Assembly: GCA_013153655.1 (NCBI GenBank)
Contig: JAADEB010000083.1
Location: 1 to 14,300 of the forward strand
Direction: 5' to 3'
Source of the DNA: Chlorobiota bacterium
Lineage (GTDB): Bacteria; Bacteroidota; Bacteroidia; Flavobacteriales; Flavobacteriaceae
DNA length: 14,300 bases
Part shown: one piece after another, positions 1-7,564 of the stretch
Numbering within the stretch: the first letter of the stretch is position 1
Layout: the number at the start of each line of letters is the position of its first letter
Position numbers and translations under genes: made by a program
Notes under the pieces: generated by a model
Told to the model about the DNA's origin: nothing
What the model saw: only the letters and a program-made list of their open reading frames with translations
The model's database searches: none

Positions 1-305
1 CCTTTCATTCACCTTTAATGGAACCGGCACGCCAAGAACTGGAAGAAGCCATCCGCGATACGGAATTTCGCATTCCCGTGGCACCCGTTTACCAAAACGT
101 CACCGCCGCGCCTTCTTCCGACCCTGCAGTGATCAAACAAAACCTCATTGCGCAACTAACTTCGCCGGTTCGTTGGACCCAAAGCGTTCGGCGTATGATA
201 GCCGATGGTGCCGGTGAATTTTACGAAACCGGACCCGGAAATGTACTGCTTGGCCTATTGCGCAAAATCGACCGTAGCGCAAAAGGGGCCAAATGGGAAG
301 TATAG
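1..305 (+). CDS. fabD: Malonyl-CoA:ACP transacylase, C-terminal part (5' truncated by window edge)
   Basis: FabD moves malonyl from malonyl-CoA to acyl carrier protein in the cytoplasm, supplying the elongation unit for fatty acid synthesis. The frame is open from base 3 and begins FHSPLMEPAR. This matches the stretch around the catalytic His of the family (His codon at 6-8). It is followed by the conserved LTSPVRWTQSV segment and by YETGPGNVLLGLL near the end, both typical of FabD C-termini. About 100 residues are visible; the catalytic Ser and most of the hydrolase-like fold lie upstream of the window. The ATG at 18 is internal, because the reading frame and family similarity continue through it. 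tatA starts 43 nt after the stop and has its own promoter box, so co-transcription is uncertain. The family call is firm; only the true start is unseen. Confidence 0.88.
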   Translation, partial: FHSPLMEPARQELEEAIRDTEFRIPVAPVYQNVTAAPSSDPAVIKQNLIAQLTSPVRWTQSVRRMIADGAGEFYETGPGNVLLGLLRKIDRSAKGAKWEV

Positions 306-320
306 TCCCGATGTTTTTCG

Positions 321-328
321 TAACTTTG
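321..328 (+). promoter_or_regulatory. Bacteroidota -7 box (TAACTTTG) for tatA
   Basis: TAACTTTG matches TAnnTTTG, the -7 consensus of the Bacteroidota primary sigma factor, exactly. It lies in the fabD-tatA gap, 20 nt before the tatA ATG. I found no convincing TTG -33 element at the usual 17-23 nt distance. The identical octamer precedes apbE on the other strand. Confidence 0.55.
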
Positions 329-348
329 AAAAGAAAAAATAATCAGTC

Positions 349-540
349 ATGAATATGCTATACATTTTACCCATGGGTTGGATGGGAACAACGGAAATCG
401 TACTTATTGTCATCATCGTGTTGCTCATGTTCGGAGGTAAAAAAATTCCCGAACTGATGCGCGGCCTGGGTGGCGGCATCAAAGAATTTAAAAAAGCCGT
501 TAACGAAAACGACGAAACCTCCGGCGAAGCCAAGGAATAA
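349..540 (+). CDS. tatA: Twin-arginine translocase subunit TatA/TatE
   Basis: TatA is the small membrane protein that oligomerises with TatC to form the pore exporting folded proteins with twin-arginine signals. The 63-residue product has the standard layout. A short N-terminal segment is followed by one hydrophobic helix (about residues 14-29, TEIVLIVIIVLLMF). Next comes the FGGKKIPELMRGLG hinge and start of the amphipathic helix, then a Lys-rich stretch and an acidic tail. The length is normal for the family in Bacteroidota. The first ATG is used; Met3 or Met9 would also keep the transmembrane helix. No tatC or tatB is adjacent, which is common in Bacteroidota where tatC is often elsewhere. 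An exact -7 box lies 20 nt upstream and a hairpin 35 nt downstream, so it may be its own transcription unit. Confidence 0.92.
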   Translation: MNMLYILPMGWMGTTEIVLIVIIVLLMFGGKKIPELMRGLGGGIKEFKKAVNENDETSGEAKE

Positions 541-574
541 ATTCGGCCGAGTTACGAAATTCAAAAATGAAATC

Positions 575-617
575 AAACCTTACCTGTCCGGTGCGACGGG
601 TAAGGTTTATATATTTT
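575..617 (+). terminator. Rho-independent terminator after tatA
   Basis: Bases 575-584 (AAACCTTACC) pair perfectly with 599-608 (GGTAAGGTTT). The stem can grow inward by four more pairs, one of them G-T. It is followed by a broken AT-rich run ending in TTTT at 614-617. The hairpin is strong but the U-tract is imperfect. Confidence 0.65.
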
Positions 618-842
618 GGATGGCAATAAAAGTCCCTCCTCATATATACCACAATAGCATCAAATTTATAGGTAGCACTACTTAGTCGTAAAATTATAAG
701 ATGCACATTAAAAAACTTGGAAAAAAATTGAAAATTAAAATCATAGAATAAATTCATTATTTTTTTGTTAGAAAAAATTTTGTAGAAACAAGAGGCTTAT
801 GTGAACATTGCTAAAAAAGATGGGAAATTTTTTGGAAATACC
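618..842. other. AT-rich intergenic stretch upstream of the mutase
   Basis: These bases between the tatA terminator and the mutase promoter are strongly AT-rich, with A and T runs around 700-790. I see no credible open reading frame, RNA gene or repeat. Short frames crossing it have no coding-like composition and run into the flanking genes out of frame. It may carry regulatory sites or a stabilised 5' region, but nothing specific can be named. Confidence 0.5.
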
Positions 843-850
843 TATATTTG
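843..850 (+). promoter_or_regulatory. -7 box (TATATTTG) for the methylmalonyl-CoA mutase gene
   Basis: TATATTTG is an exact TAnnTTTG match, 14 nt before the start codon. Transcription starting about 6-8 nt downstream would give a very short leader. No -33 TTG is present at standard spacing. The same octamer occurs on the minus strand at 9928-9935. Confidence 0.55.
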
Positions 851-864
851 TAATATATTAATGT

Positions 865-2922
865 ATGAGCCGTAATAACAATAAGATAGGAATTAAATTC
901 TCTCCCGGACGAAAGCAAGTTTTCGACCACGAAGATTTTGCTGCGGGCATTCCACCTTACCTAAGAGGTCCTTATTCCACCATGTATGTGCGCCGTCCCT
1001 GGACCATTCGCCAATATGCCGGTTTTTCCACGGCGGAAGAAAGCAATGCCTTTTATCGCAAAAACCTGGCGGCGGGCCAAAAAGGCCTGTCCGTGGCCTT
1101 CGATTTACCCACCCACCGCGGCTATGATTCCGACCACCCCCGCGTAAAGGGTGATGTGGGCAAGGCCGGTGTGGCCATCGACACGGTGGAAGACATGAAA
1201 ATTCTCTTCGACGGCATTCCCCTGGACCGCATGTCCGTTTCCATGACCATGAACGGCGCCGTATTGCCCGTTATGGCTTTCTACATCGTGGCCGCAGAGG
1301 AACAAGGCGTGGCACCCGAACAGCTTTCGGGGACCATCCAAAACGATATTTTGAAGGAATTTATGGTGCGAAATACCTATATCTATCCGCCGGAACCTTC
1401 CATGTACATTATTTCCCAAATTTTCGAATACGCTTCGCGGCGGATGCCCAAATTCAATTCCATCAGCATCTCGGGCTATCATATGCAGGAAGCCGGCGCC
1501 ACGCCCGAAATCGAACTGGCCTACACCCTGGCCGACGGCTTGGAATATATCCGAACGGGTTTGGCCTCGGGCTTGGAAATCGACAAATTCGCTCCGCGCT
1601 TGTCTTTCTTTTGGGGAATCGGAATGGATCATTACCGCGAAATCGCCAAAATGCGTGCCGCAAGGATGTTGTGGGCCAAAATCGTTAGACAATTCGCCCC
1701 GCAAAACCCCAAATCCATGGCCTTGCGCACCCATTCGCAGACCAGCGGTTGGAGTCTTACGGCCCAGGATCCGTTCAACAACGTCATGCGCACGCTCATC
1801 GAAGCGGCGGCGGCGGCCTTCGGCGGCACACAATCCCTTCACACTAATGCCCTGGACGAAGCCATTGCACTGCCTTCCGAGTTTTCGGCACGAATTGCCC
1901 GCAATACCCAAATTTTCCTTCAAAAAGAAACGGACATCACGCGGACTGTGGATCCGTGGGGCGGTTCGTATCATATCGAAAAACTGACGGCTGAAATGGC
2001 CGAAAAGGCTTGGCGGTTGATAGAGGAAATCGAATCCTACGGCGGCATGACCCGCGCCATAGAACAAGGCATCCCCCAACGGCGAATCGAGGAAGCCGCC
2101 GCCCGCAAACAAGCCCGCATCGATAGCGGTAAGGACAAAATCCTGGGCGTCAATTTCCTGCGTCCCGAAACCGATCCCGATATTCCTATCCTGGAAGTGG
2201 ACAACGAGGAAGTGCGCCAAAAACAAATCCGTAGAATCCAACAAGTGAAAGCCGGTCGCGACGAGACCAAAGTGCGTGAAATCCTCGATAAGCTTACCCG
2301 CGCCGCCGCCAGCCGTGAAGGCAATCTGCTGGAATTGGCCGTGGAAGCGGCCCGCCGAAGAGCCACTCTCGGCGAAATTTCTTATGCCTTGGAAAAAGTT
2401 TACGGACGACACAAAGCTAACCCCCAAATGCTTACCGGAGTGTATGCAAACGAAATAAAAGACGACGATTCCTTCCGAAAAGCCCGTGCCCTGGCCGACC
2501 GTTTCGAACAACTGACGGGACGGCGCCCGCGTATTCTTATTGCCAAAATGGGTCAGGACGGCCACGACCGGGGTGCCAAAGTGGTGGCCACCGGCTATGC
2601 CGACATCGGATTCGATGTGGATATCAGCCCCTTGTTCAGCACGCCCGAAGAAATTTTTCGCCAAGCCGTGGAAAACGATGTGGACATCATCGGAGTATCG
2701 TCCCTGGCGGGCGGCCATAAAACCCTTATCCGCGATCTTATGGAATTGATGAAGGAAAACGGACGCGAAGATTTTATGGTCATTGCCGGAGGGGTCATAC
2801 CCCCTACGGATTACGATTATCTATTCGATATGGGCGTAACCGGCATCTACGGTCCCGGCACCAAAATCAGCGATGCGGCCATCGAAATGCTGGAAATCCT
2901 CAATAAGGCTTATTCCGAATGA
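865..2922 (+). CDS. mutB: Methylmalonyl-CoA mutase, large (catalytic) subunit
   Basis: This adenosylcobalamin enzyme interconverts succinyl-CoA and (R)-methylmalonyl-CoA, linking propionate and odd-chain metabolism to the TCA cycle. The N-terminal barrel domain carries RPWTIRQYAGF with Tyr51, FMVRNTY with Arg169 and SISGYHMQEAGA with His206. By alignment from memory these equal Tyr89, Arg207 and His244 of the Propionibacterium enzyme. Tyr and Arg at these sites favour methylmalonyl-CoA over isobutyryl-CoA as substrate. The C-terminal B12-binding domain has GQDGHDRG with lower-ligand His567, then GVSSLAGGH and GGVIPP. The protein has 685 residues, about 30-45 fewer than usual, and the loss is at the N-terminus before GIPPYLRGPY. 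An in-frame TAA at 859 excludes an upstream start. No small subunit (mutA) is adjacent, so the partner must be elsewhere or the enzyme works alone. A terminator follows. Confidence 0.93.
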   Translation: MSRNNNKIGIKFSPGRKQVFDHEDFAAGIPPYLRGPYSTMYVRRPWTIRQYAGFSTAEESNAFYRKNLAAGQKGLSVAFDLPTHRGYDSDHPRVKGDVGKAGVAIDTVEDMKILFDGIPLDRMSVSMTMNGAVLPVMAFYIVAAEEQGVAPEQLSGTIQNDILKEFMVRNTYIYPPEPSMYIISQIFEYASRRMPKFNSISISGYHMQEAGATPEIELAYTLADGLEYIRTGLASGLEIDKFAPRLSFFWGIGMDHYREIAKMRAARMLWAKIVRQFAPQNPKSMALRTHSQTSGWSLTAQDPFNNVMRTLIEAAAAAFGGTQSLHTNALDEAIALPSEFSARIARNTQIFLQKETDITRTVDPWGGSYHIEKLTAEMAEKAWRLIEEIESYGGMTRAIEQGIPQRRIEEAAARKQARIDSGKDKILGVNFLRPETDPDIPILEVDNEEVRQKQIRRIQQVKAGRDETKVREILDKLTRAAASREGNLLELAVEAARRRATLGEISYALEKVYGRHKANPQMLTGVYANEIKDDDSFRKARALADRFEQLTGRRPRILIAKMGQDGHDRGAKVVATGYADIGFDVDISPLFSTPEEIFRQAVENDVDIIGVSSLAGGHKTLIRDLMELMKENGREDFMVIAGGVIPPTDYDYLFDMGVTGIYGPGTKISDAAIEMLEILNKAYSE

Positions 2923-2973
2923 TCTTTATGCCTATTTTTCAAATAAAGATACCCCTTGATTTTTCAATAATAG

Positions 2974-3004
2974 AAACCTGCCCGAAAAGGGCAGGTTTTC
3001 TTTT
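2974..3004 (+). terminator. Rho-independent terminator after mutB
   Basis: A perfect 10-bp stem, AAACCTGCCC at 2974-2983 and GGGCAGGTTT at 2989-2998, encloses a GAAAA loop and runs into TTTTCTTTT. It lies between mutB and a convergent minus-strand gene. On the minus strand the tail is less T-rich, so it mainly serves mutB. Confidence 0.88.
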
Positions 3005-3029
3005 ATTAATACTTAGCTGAGGTGTTAAT

Positions 3030-4610
3030 TTAAAAATTGGCTTTTACGGTAAACACATATTGGTTGCGGCGAGTATGGATGTCATAGGTGTTGGTAAGAC
3101 CCACCGGCAGGATTTGACGGATTTGTTTTTGATTGCCGCTTACGATACCGAAATCCACATCGATATTGCCGAAATCGTAACCCAGGCCGAAAGTCCAACG
3201 GTGTTCGTGGAAATTTTCCAAAGCTTTGACCGGATTGGCGATATCTTTATATCCTGCGCGAATCATCAGGTGGTCCACCTTGAATTCACCGCCCACGGCC
3301 AGGGTGGTTTCGATGCCGAAGGCTTCCTGTGCCGCTTCGGTCAAACGGTCGAAATATTCCATGCTTGCGGCATCGTCGGACAATGCTTCCAAGTGCAAGT
3401 TTTGCCAGTTGCGGCGGGTATATTTTACGGAGATAAAACCGTATTTTTTGTTCACATACGAAGCACCGATGAGGAATTTTCCGGGTGAAACCATGCGGTA
3501 GGGTTCAAAGGTGTTGACCGTGGCGGGGTCCAAGTCAAAGCGGAAGATTTCGTTGGTATCGCCGTCGTTGTCCCAGTCGTCGTTATCCTTGATATCGGTG
3601 GAAACGGATTCGGTGGTTTTTTCATTGATTTCCCACCAAACGGGTGAGTGATAAGCGGCGGATATTTTGATGCGGTCGTTGAGTTTGTAGGTGGCTCCCA
3701 GTTTGAATCCGTAACCGTCGGCTTCGGTGGAAAGATTGGATTGATAGGCCAGGTATTGAAGGGTGGAGTTGGCATCGTAGCCTTCTTCGGTGATTTTGCG
3801 TTTTTCGGAATATTCCAGGTGGGAAGCGCGGAAAGATACACCCAGTGCGAGTTTTTCCTTGTATTCCGCAGCCAGGAAGAAATCGCCGAAGGCTTTATGA
3901 CCCGATGTGTTCATCACGATGGAATGGAACAGGGGGCTACTGTATTGTGCATTGGAGGTGTATTCGGTATTGTCATCATCATTGTTTACGGGATCGATGA
4001 TATAGGTTTGATAACCCAGGAAAGCATGTTGGGCGGGTGTTCCGTAGTTTTCGCCGAGCCATTCGTAAACTTCGGTATCGGTTTCTCCTGAGTAAACATC
4101 CAAATCACCCGTGGGAATTCCCGTGGCATTAATTACGAAATAATCGGCCAGGGATTGCATGTTGGGCGATGTGCCTTCCATTTTGATACGGTTGAAATAG
4201 TTTTGCGAGCGTTGGTAATTAATACCCAAGGCCACCTTGTTCCAATCCGAAACGTCGGATACATACGGCATGACAAAACCCAATTGGTGGGTAAACATCA
4301 GGTGGTGGTAGAAGCTGTAATCGTTGCTCAACGTTTTGTTGCCGTTGTAAGCGGCCGTATTGTTCAAATGATTGAATCCCGGGGAATAAGTGATGCGGTT
4401 GGTGGTAAAATAGGCCGCACCGGCGGGGTTGTCCGAAACGGCCGACATGTCGGCACCCAGGCTCATCATGGTGGTGGCGGTACCCAAATAACGGGCCGTT
4501 CCGAAATCGTATTCCGAATTGTAGGTGTACAGGTCATTGAGGGTTTGTGCATATGTTCCCCAAGCGGCCAGGCCGAAGCCGAGCCAGATAGCAAGCCATA
4601 TTTTTTTCAT
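3030..4610 (-). CDS. OmpP1/FadL-family outer-membrane transport protein
   Basis: FadL-type proteins are 14-stranded outer-membrane barrels that let hydrophobic compounds such as long-chain fatty acids or aromatics cross the outer membrane. I start it at the ATG ending at 4610, because MKKIWLAIWLGFGL begins a clean signal peptide ending near TYAQ. The upstream start at 4640 would add ten residues in front of it. The mature protein (526 residues with leader) has the family's N-terminal signature SLGADMSAVSDNPAGAAYF at residues 50-68. Alternating aromatic beta-strands fill the C-terminal half, and it ends in the Phe (KANF) typical of barrel insertion. The stop is just past a shared hairpin, and the start is 39 nt after the lipoprotein gene on the same strand, so the two may be co-transcribed. 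I see no own -7 box. The exact substrate is unknown. Confidence 0.85.
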   Translation of the reverse strand: MKKIWLAIWLGFGLAAWGTYAQTLNDLYTYNSEYDFGTARYLGTATTMMSLGADMSAVSDNPAGAAYFTTNRITYSPGFNHLNNTAAYNGNKTLSNDYSFYHHLMFTHQLGFVMPYVSDVSDWNKVALGINYQRSQNYFNRIKMEGTSPNMQSLADYFVINATGIPTGDLDVYSGETDTEVYEWLGENYGTPAQHAFLGYQTYIIDPVNNDDDNTEYTSNAQYSSPLFHSIVMNTSGHKAFGDFFLAAEYKEKLALGVSFRASHLEYSEKRKITEEGYDANSTLQYLAYQSNLSTEADGYGFKLGATYKLNDRIKISAAYHSPVWWEINEKTTESVSTDIKDNDDWDNDGDTNEIFRFDLDPATVNTFEPYRMVSPGKFLIGASYVNKKYGFISVKYTRRNWQNLHLEALSDDAASMEYFDRLTEAAQEAFGIETTLAVGGEFKVDHLMIRAGYKDIANPVKALENFHEHRWTFGLGYDFGNIDVDFGIVSGNQKQIRQILPVGLTNTYDIHTRRNQYVFTVKANF

Positions 4611-4649
4611 AGGATAAGCGAATTTTTGTTGAGATAGCAAGTTAATTTT

Positions 4650-5921
4650 TTATCGACGACGGCTGCGTCCCGAGCTGCGTGACGAGGAGGAACGTCCGTA
4701 GGACGACCGGCTGCTTCCGGACCACGAGGACGAGGAACGGTGAACCGAATGTGAACTGCCGAAGGACGACCATCCGGTTGAACGGCGACTGGAAGAACCG
4801 TAGGAACGGTGTGAACGGTGGCTACTTCCGGAAGATTCGTATCGCGAAGAGCGATAGGAACGGCTGTGACCGCGGGAAGAACCGCGCGACGAAGCGCTTC
4901 GTGTACGACTGTGTCCCGAACCGGAACGTCCCGAACGCGAAGGACTGTAATGACGCATATTTCGGGTACCGCGACCGTTTCCGTAACCGGTACGCGATTG
5001 ACCGTTGTGTTGGCGTACGCGAACGGGTTGACGGCGCGTGTTGTTGCGCGTGCCACGCGTGTTGGTGGTACGGGTATTGCGTACACGGATGCTGCGGGTA
5101 TGGCGGCCGTTGTTTTGGCGGCTGATGTTGTCGTTGTGGCGTCCGCTGCGGTTGGTAATATGACGGGTACGGCCTTGGCGCGACGTGAGACTGCTTCGGC
5201 TGTGTCCGTCGATGTTGCGGCGAATGCGGGTGCCGGCCAAGAGGGAAATGCGGTCGGGACGGCCGCCGCGAGGTCCGCGTACACGCGTGTGGCGGGTGTA
5301 ACCGTTGCCGTAGTAATAATTATTATTGACTACGTAAGGATAACCGTAATAGGGATAACCGTAGTAACCGCCTCCGTAGTAGGTGTAGTAAGGATATCCG
5401 TAGTAATAATAATTAAAGGTGTACCAGCTGTCGCACCACGGATCGTCCCAGAAAGGATCGTAGTAGTAAGCCGGACCGTAGTAGGTGACGGCCACGGCCG
5501 GTCCGTAACCGTAGTAGTAACGGAAATACCAACGCGGACGGTGCCAGTACCAGTAATTGTCGTAGTGGATATACACATGCACATCGTTGCTTCCGCCGGA
5601 GGTGCGGCTGTTGTAGGCCACATCGTCGGGATTGTCGGTTACGTAAGTGTTACCGGAAACGGTGGTATTGTTGTTGTAATTTATTTGATACTTGGCATTG
5701 TCGTCGGATTGGTACGAAGTGTCGCGGGAATCGTTGTCTTCCAGTATATATTTGGGTTCGTTATGATAGTTTCCCGAAGTGTAGGAAGTGTGTTCCGCCT
5801 GCTGACGGTCGTCGTCGGTGTAGTACACACCGTCGTCGGCCGAAACATTGCGGTAGGTGTCACAGGATCCCGTAAGGGAAAGGCCTATGACCGTGAGCAG
5901 AAAATAAAATATGTTTTTCAT
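4650..5921 (-). CDS. Low-complexity lipoprotein: acidic, Tyr-rich, Arg-rich and Ser/Arg-rich segments
   Basis: I do not recognise a functional family. I use the ATG ending at 5921 because it opens a lipoprotein leader, MKNIFYFLLT followed by VIGLSLTGSC, with acylated Cys20. An upstream in-frame start at 5984 would bury it. The 423 residues fall into four blocks. Residues 21-110 are polar and acidic (D/N/T/Y). Residues 111-210 hold 35 Tyr plus Gly, Pro and Trp. Residues 209-325 are Arg-rich with N, T and G. Residues 326-423 are Ser/Arg-rich: 43 Ser and 20 Arg within 331-423, ending RSRRR. The last Lys is Lys77, so the basic half is purely Arg. It is probably a disordered or fibrous envelope protein. 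It sits between a FadL-type gene and divergent proS. Automatic pipelines may label such proteins 'vitellogenin'-like through composition alone; that should be ignored. Confidence 0.72.
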   Translation of the reverse strand: MKNIFYFLLTVIGLSLTGSCDTYRNVSADDGVYYTDDDRQQAEHTSYTSGNYHNEPKYILEDNDSRDTSYQSDDNAKYQINYNNNTTVSGNTYVTDNPDDVAYNSRTSGGSNDVHVYIHYDNYWYWHRPRWYFRYYYGYGPAVAVTYYGPAYYYDPFWDDPWCDSWYTFNYYYYGYPYYTYYGGGYYGYPYYGYPYVVNNNYYYGNGYTRHTRVRGPRGGRPDRISLLAGTRIRRNIDGHSRSSLTSRQGRTRHITNRSGRHNDNISRQNNGRHTRSIRVRNTRTTNTRGTRNNTRRQPVRVRQHNGQSRTGYGNGRGTRNMRHYSPSRSGRSGSGHSRTRSASSRGSSRGHSRSYRSSRYESSGSSHRSHRSYGSSSRRSTGWSSFGSSHSVHRSSSSWSGSSRSSYGRSSSSRSSGRSRRR

Positions 5922-5954
5922 AACGATGGATTTTTTCCGTTTAAATATAATGAT

Positions 5955-5962
5955 TAGTTTTG
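5955..5962 (+). promoter_or_regulatory. -7 box (TAGTTTTG) for proS
   Basis: TAGTTTTG fits TAnnTTTG exactly and lies 37 nt before the proS ATG, in the 78-bp gap between divergent genes. The minus-strand lipoprotein has only a near-match (TATATTTA) in this gap. No clear -33 element was seen. Confidence 0.5.
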
Positions 5963-5999
5963 TCAACCGTAAAGTTAACAACAATAATTATACCAAACT

Positions 6000-7478
6000 A
6001 TGGCAAAGAAACTTCCGAAACGTTCCGAGGATTATTCCAAATGGTACAATGAATTGGTGGTGCGTGCCGGCTTGGCCGAAAATTCGGGTGTGCGCGGCAT
6101 GATGGTGATCAAACCCTACGGATACGCCATTTGGGAAAAAATGCAAGCGCAATTGGACAAAATGTTTAAGGAAACCGGTCATCAGAACGCCTATTTTCCG
6201 CTCTTGATTCCCATGTCGTATTTTGCCAAGGAAGCGCAGCACGTGGAAGGCTTTGCCAAAGAAGCCGCCGTGGTGACCCATTATCGCCTGCGTACCACCG
6301 CGGACGGCAAGGGCATCGAAGTGGATCCCGCGGCCAAATTGGAAGAACCTTTGATCATCCGGCCTACGTCGGAAACCATTATTTGGGATACCTACCGGCG
6401 GTGGATTCAGTCGTATCGCGACTTGCCGGTGCTCGTGAACCAATGGGCCAACGTGATGCGTTGGGAAATGCGTACGCGCCTGTTCCTGCGTACGGCCGAA
6501 TTCCTGTGGCAGGAAGGTCACACGGCACACGAAACCAAGGACGAGGCCGTTCGCGAAGCCGAACAAATGATCGACGTATATGCCGAATTTGCGCGCGACT
6601 ATATGGCCATGCCTGTTATCCGGGGCGTCAAAACGCCGACGGAACGTTTTGCCGGCGCCGAGGAAACCTACACTATCGAGGCATTGATGCAGGACGGTAA
6701 GGCCTTGCAATCGGGCACTTCGCATTTCCTGGGACAAAATTTCGCCAAAGCTTTCGACGTCAAATATCTTTCGCGCGAAGGCAAATTGGAATATGTTTGG
6801 GCCACCTCCTGGGGCGTATCCACCCGCTTGATGGGCGCCTTGGTGATGACCCATTCGGACGACAACGGTTTGGTATTGCCGCCTAAGCTGGCTCCCATCC
6901 AAGTGGTCATCATTCCCATTTTCCGCAAAGCCGAACAATTGGAACAAATCTCCGCCAAGGCAAGGGAAATCATGGATAAATTGCGCGCCAAAGGCATCAG
7001 CGTCAAATACGACGATAGCGACAATTACAAACCCGGTTGGAAATTCAACGAATATGAACTGAAAGGCGTGCCGGTGCGTATCGCCATCGGACCGCGCGAC
7101 CTGGAAAACGGCACCGTGGAAGTGGCACGGCGCGACACTTTGGAAAAATTCGTCATTCCGTCCGAAGGCATCGACCTGTATGTGGAAAACCTGTTGGACA
7201 AAATCCAAAACAACCTCTACGAACGGGCGCTTGCTTACCGGAACGAACACATCACTTCGGTGGACAGCTTCGAGGAATTTAAGGACGTGCTGGAAAACAA
7301 AGGCGGATTCGTCCTGGCACATTGGGACGGAACGGCCGAAACCGAGGCCAAAATCAAGGAACTCACCAAGGCCACCATTCGCTGCATTCCGCTGGATTTC
7401 GACACATCCGAAGAAGGCAAGGACATCCTGACGGGCAAACCTTCCAAGCGACGCGTGTTATTTGCCAAGGCATATTAA
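6000..7478 (+). CDS. proS: Prolyl-tRNA synthetase, archaeal/eukaryotic-type (class II)
   Basis: ProRS charges tRNA-Pro with proline in the cytoplasm. The 492-residue protein carries the class II core. RPTSETI is at residues 121-127 and motif 2 (RWEMRTRLFLRTAEFLWQEG) starts at Arg154. GTSHFLGQNF lies at 239-248, and motif 3 (WGVSTRLMGA) carries Arg276. The anticodon-binding domain and C-terminal extension follow, ending in the invariant-type FAKAY with a terminal Tyr. There is no editing-domain insertion, so it is the short archaeal/eukaryotic-like form common in Bacteroidota, not the E. coli form. The whole protein has a single Cys (in CIPLD), so the zinc site found in some members of this type cannot form. 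A -7 box lies upstream and a bidirectional terminator downstream. The call is very secure. Confidence 0.97.
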   Translation: MAKKLPKRSEDYSKWYNELVVRAGLAENSGVRGMMVIKPYGYAIWEKMQAQLDKMFKETGHQNAYFPLLIPMSYFAKEAQHVEGFAKEAAVVTHYRLRTTADGKGIEVDPAAKLEEPLIIRPTSETIIWDTYRRWIQSYRDLPVLVNQWANVMRWEMRTRLFLRTAEFLWQEGHTAHETKDEAVREAEQMIDVYAEFARDYMAMPVIRGVKTPTERFAGAEETYTIEALMQDGKALQSGTSHFLGQNFAKAFDVKYLSREGKLEYVWATSWGVSTRLMGALVMTHSDDNGLVLPPKLAPIQVVIIPIFRKAEQLEQISAKAREIMDKLRAKGISVKYDDSDNYKPGWKFNEYELKGVPVRIAIGPRDLENGTVEVARRDTLEKFVIPSEGIDLYVENLLDKIQNNLYERALAYRNEHITSVDSFEEFKDVLENKGGFVLAHWDGTAETEAKIKELTKATIRCIPLDFDTSEEGKDILTGKPSKRRVLFAKAY

Positions 7479-7516
7479 ATATTTGACTACCTTATTAAAG
7501 TTTTTTAAAAAATAAA

Positions 7517-7554
7517 AAGGGATGCTGCGGGTGAAGCATCCCTTCTTATTTTTT
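7517..7554. terminator. Bidirectional terminator between proS and the small lipoprotein gene
   Basis: A 10-bp stem, AAGGGATGCT at 7517-7526 and AGCATCCCTT at 7535-7544, has an 8-nt loop. Plus-strand transcripts run into TCTTATTTTTT. Minus-strand transcripts run into TTTTATTTTTT encoded at 7506-7516. It sits 38 nt after proS and 10 nt beyond the convergent gene's stop, so it can end both. Confidence 0.88.
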
Positions 7555-7564
7555 ATGTTCCGTG

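Noticed and set aside
1105..2718. Long minus-strand open frame (537 codons) opposite the mutase gene
   Set aside because: It is a shadow of the mutase codon pattern. It has no signal, domain or plausible start context, and the plus-strand protein is unmistakable.
4607..5284. Second minus-strand frame (225 codons) overlapping the Ser/Arg tail
   Set aside because: It is a frame-shifted reading of the same low-complexity DNA. It has no leader, and the in-frame product with leader accounts for the region.
4818..5957. Plus-strand open frame of 379 codons opposite the Tyr/Arg/Ser-rich lipoprotein
   Set aside because: The Val/Ile/Ala/Thr-rich low-complexity product mirrors the repeated Tyr, Gly and Arg codons. 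The minus frame has a proper lipoprotein leader and the plus one does not.
5988..7322. Minus-strand open frame of 444 codons opposite proS
   Set aside because: It is antisense to a fully conserved synthetase. The His/Phe/Gly-rich composition is what the reverse complement of the proS codons gives.
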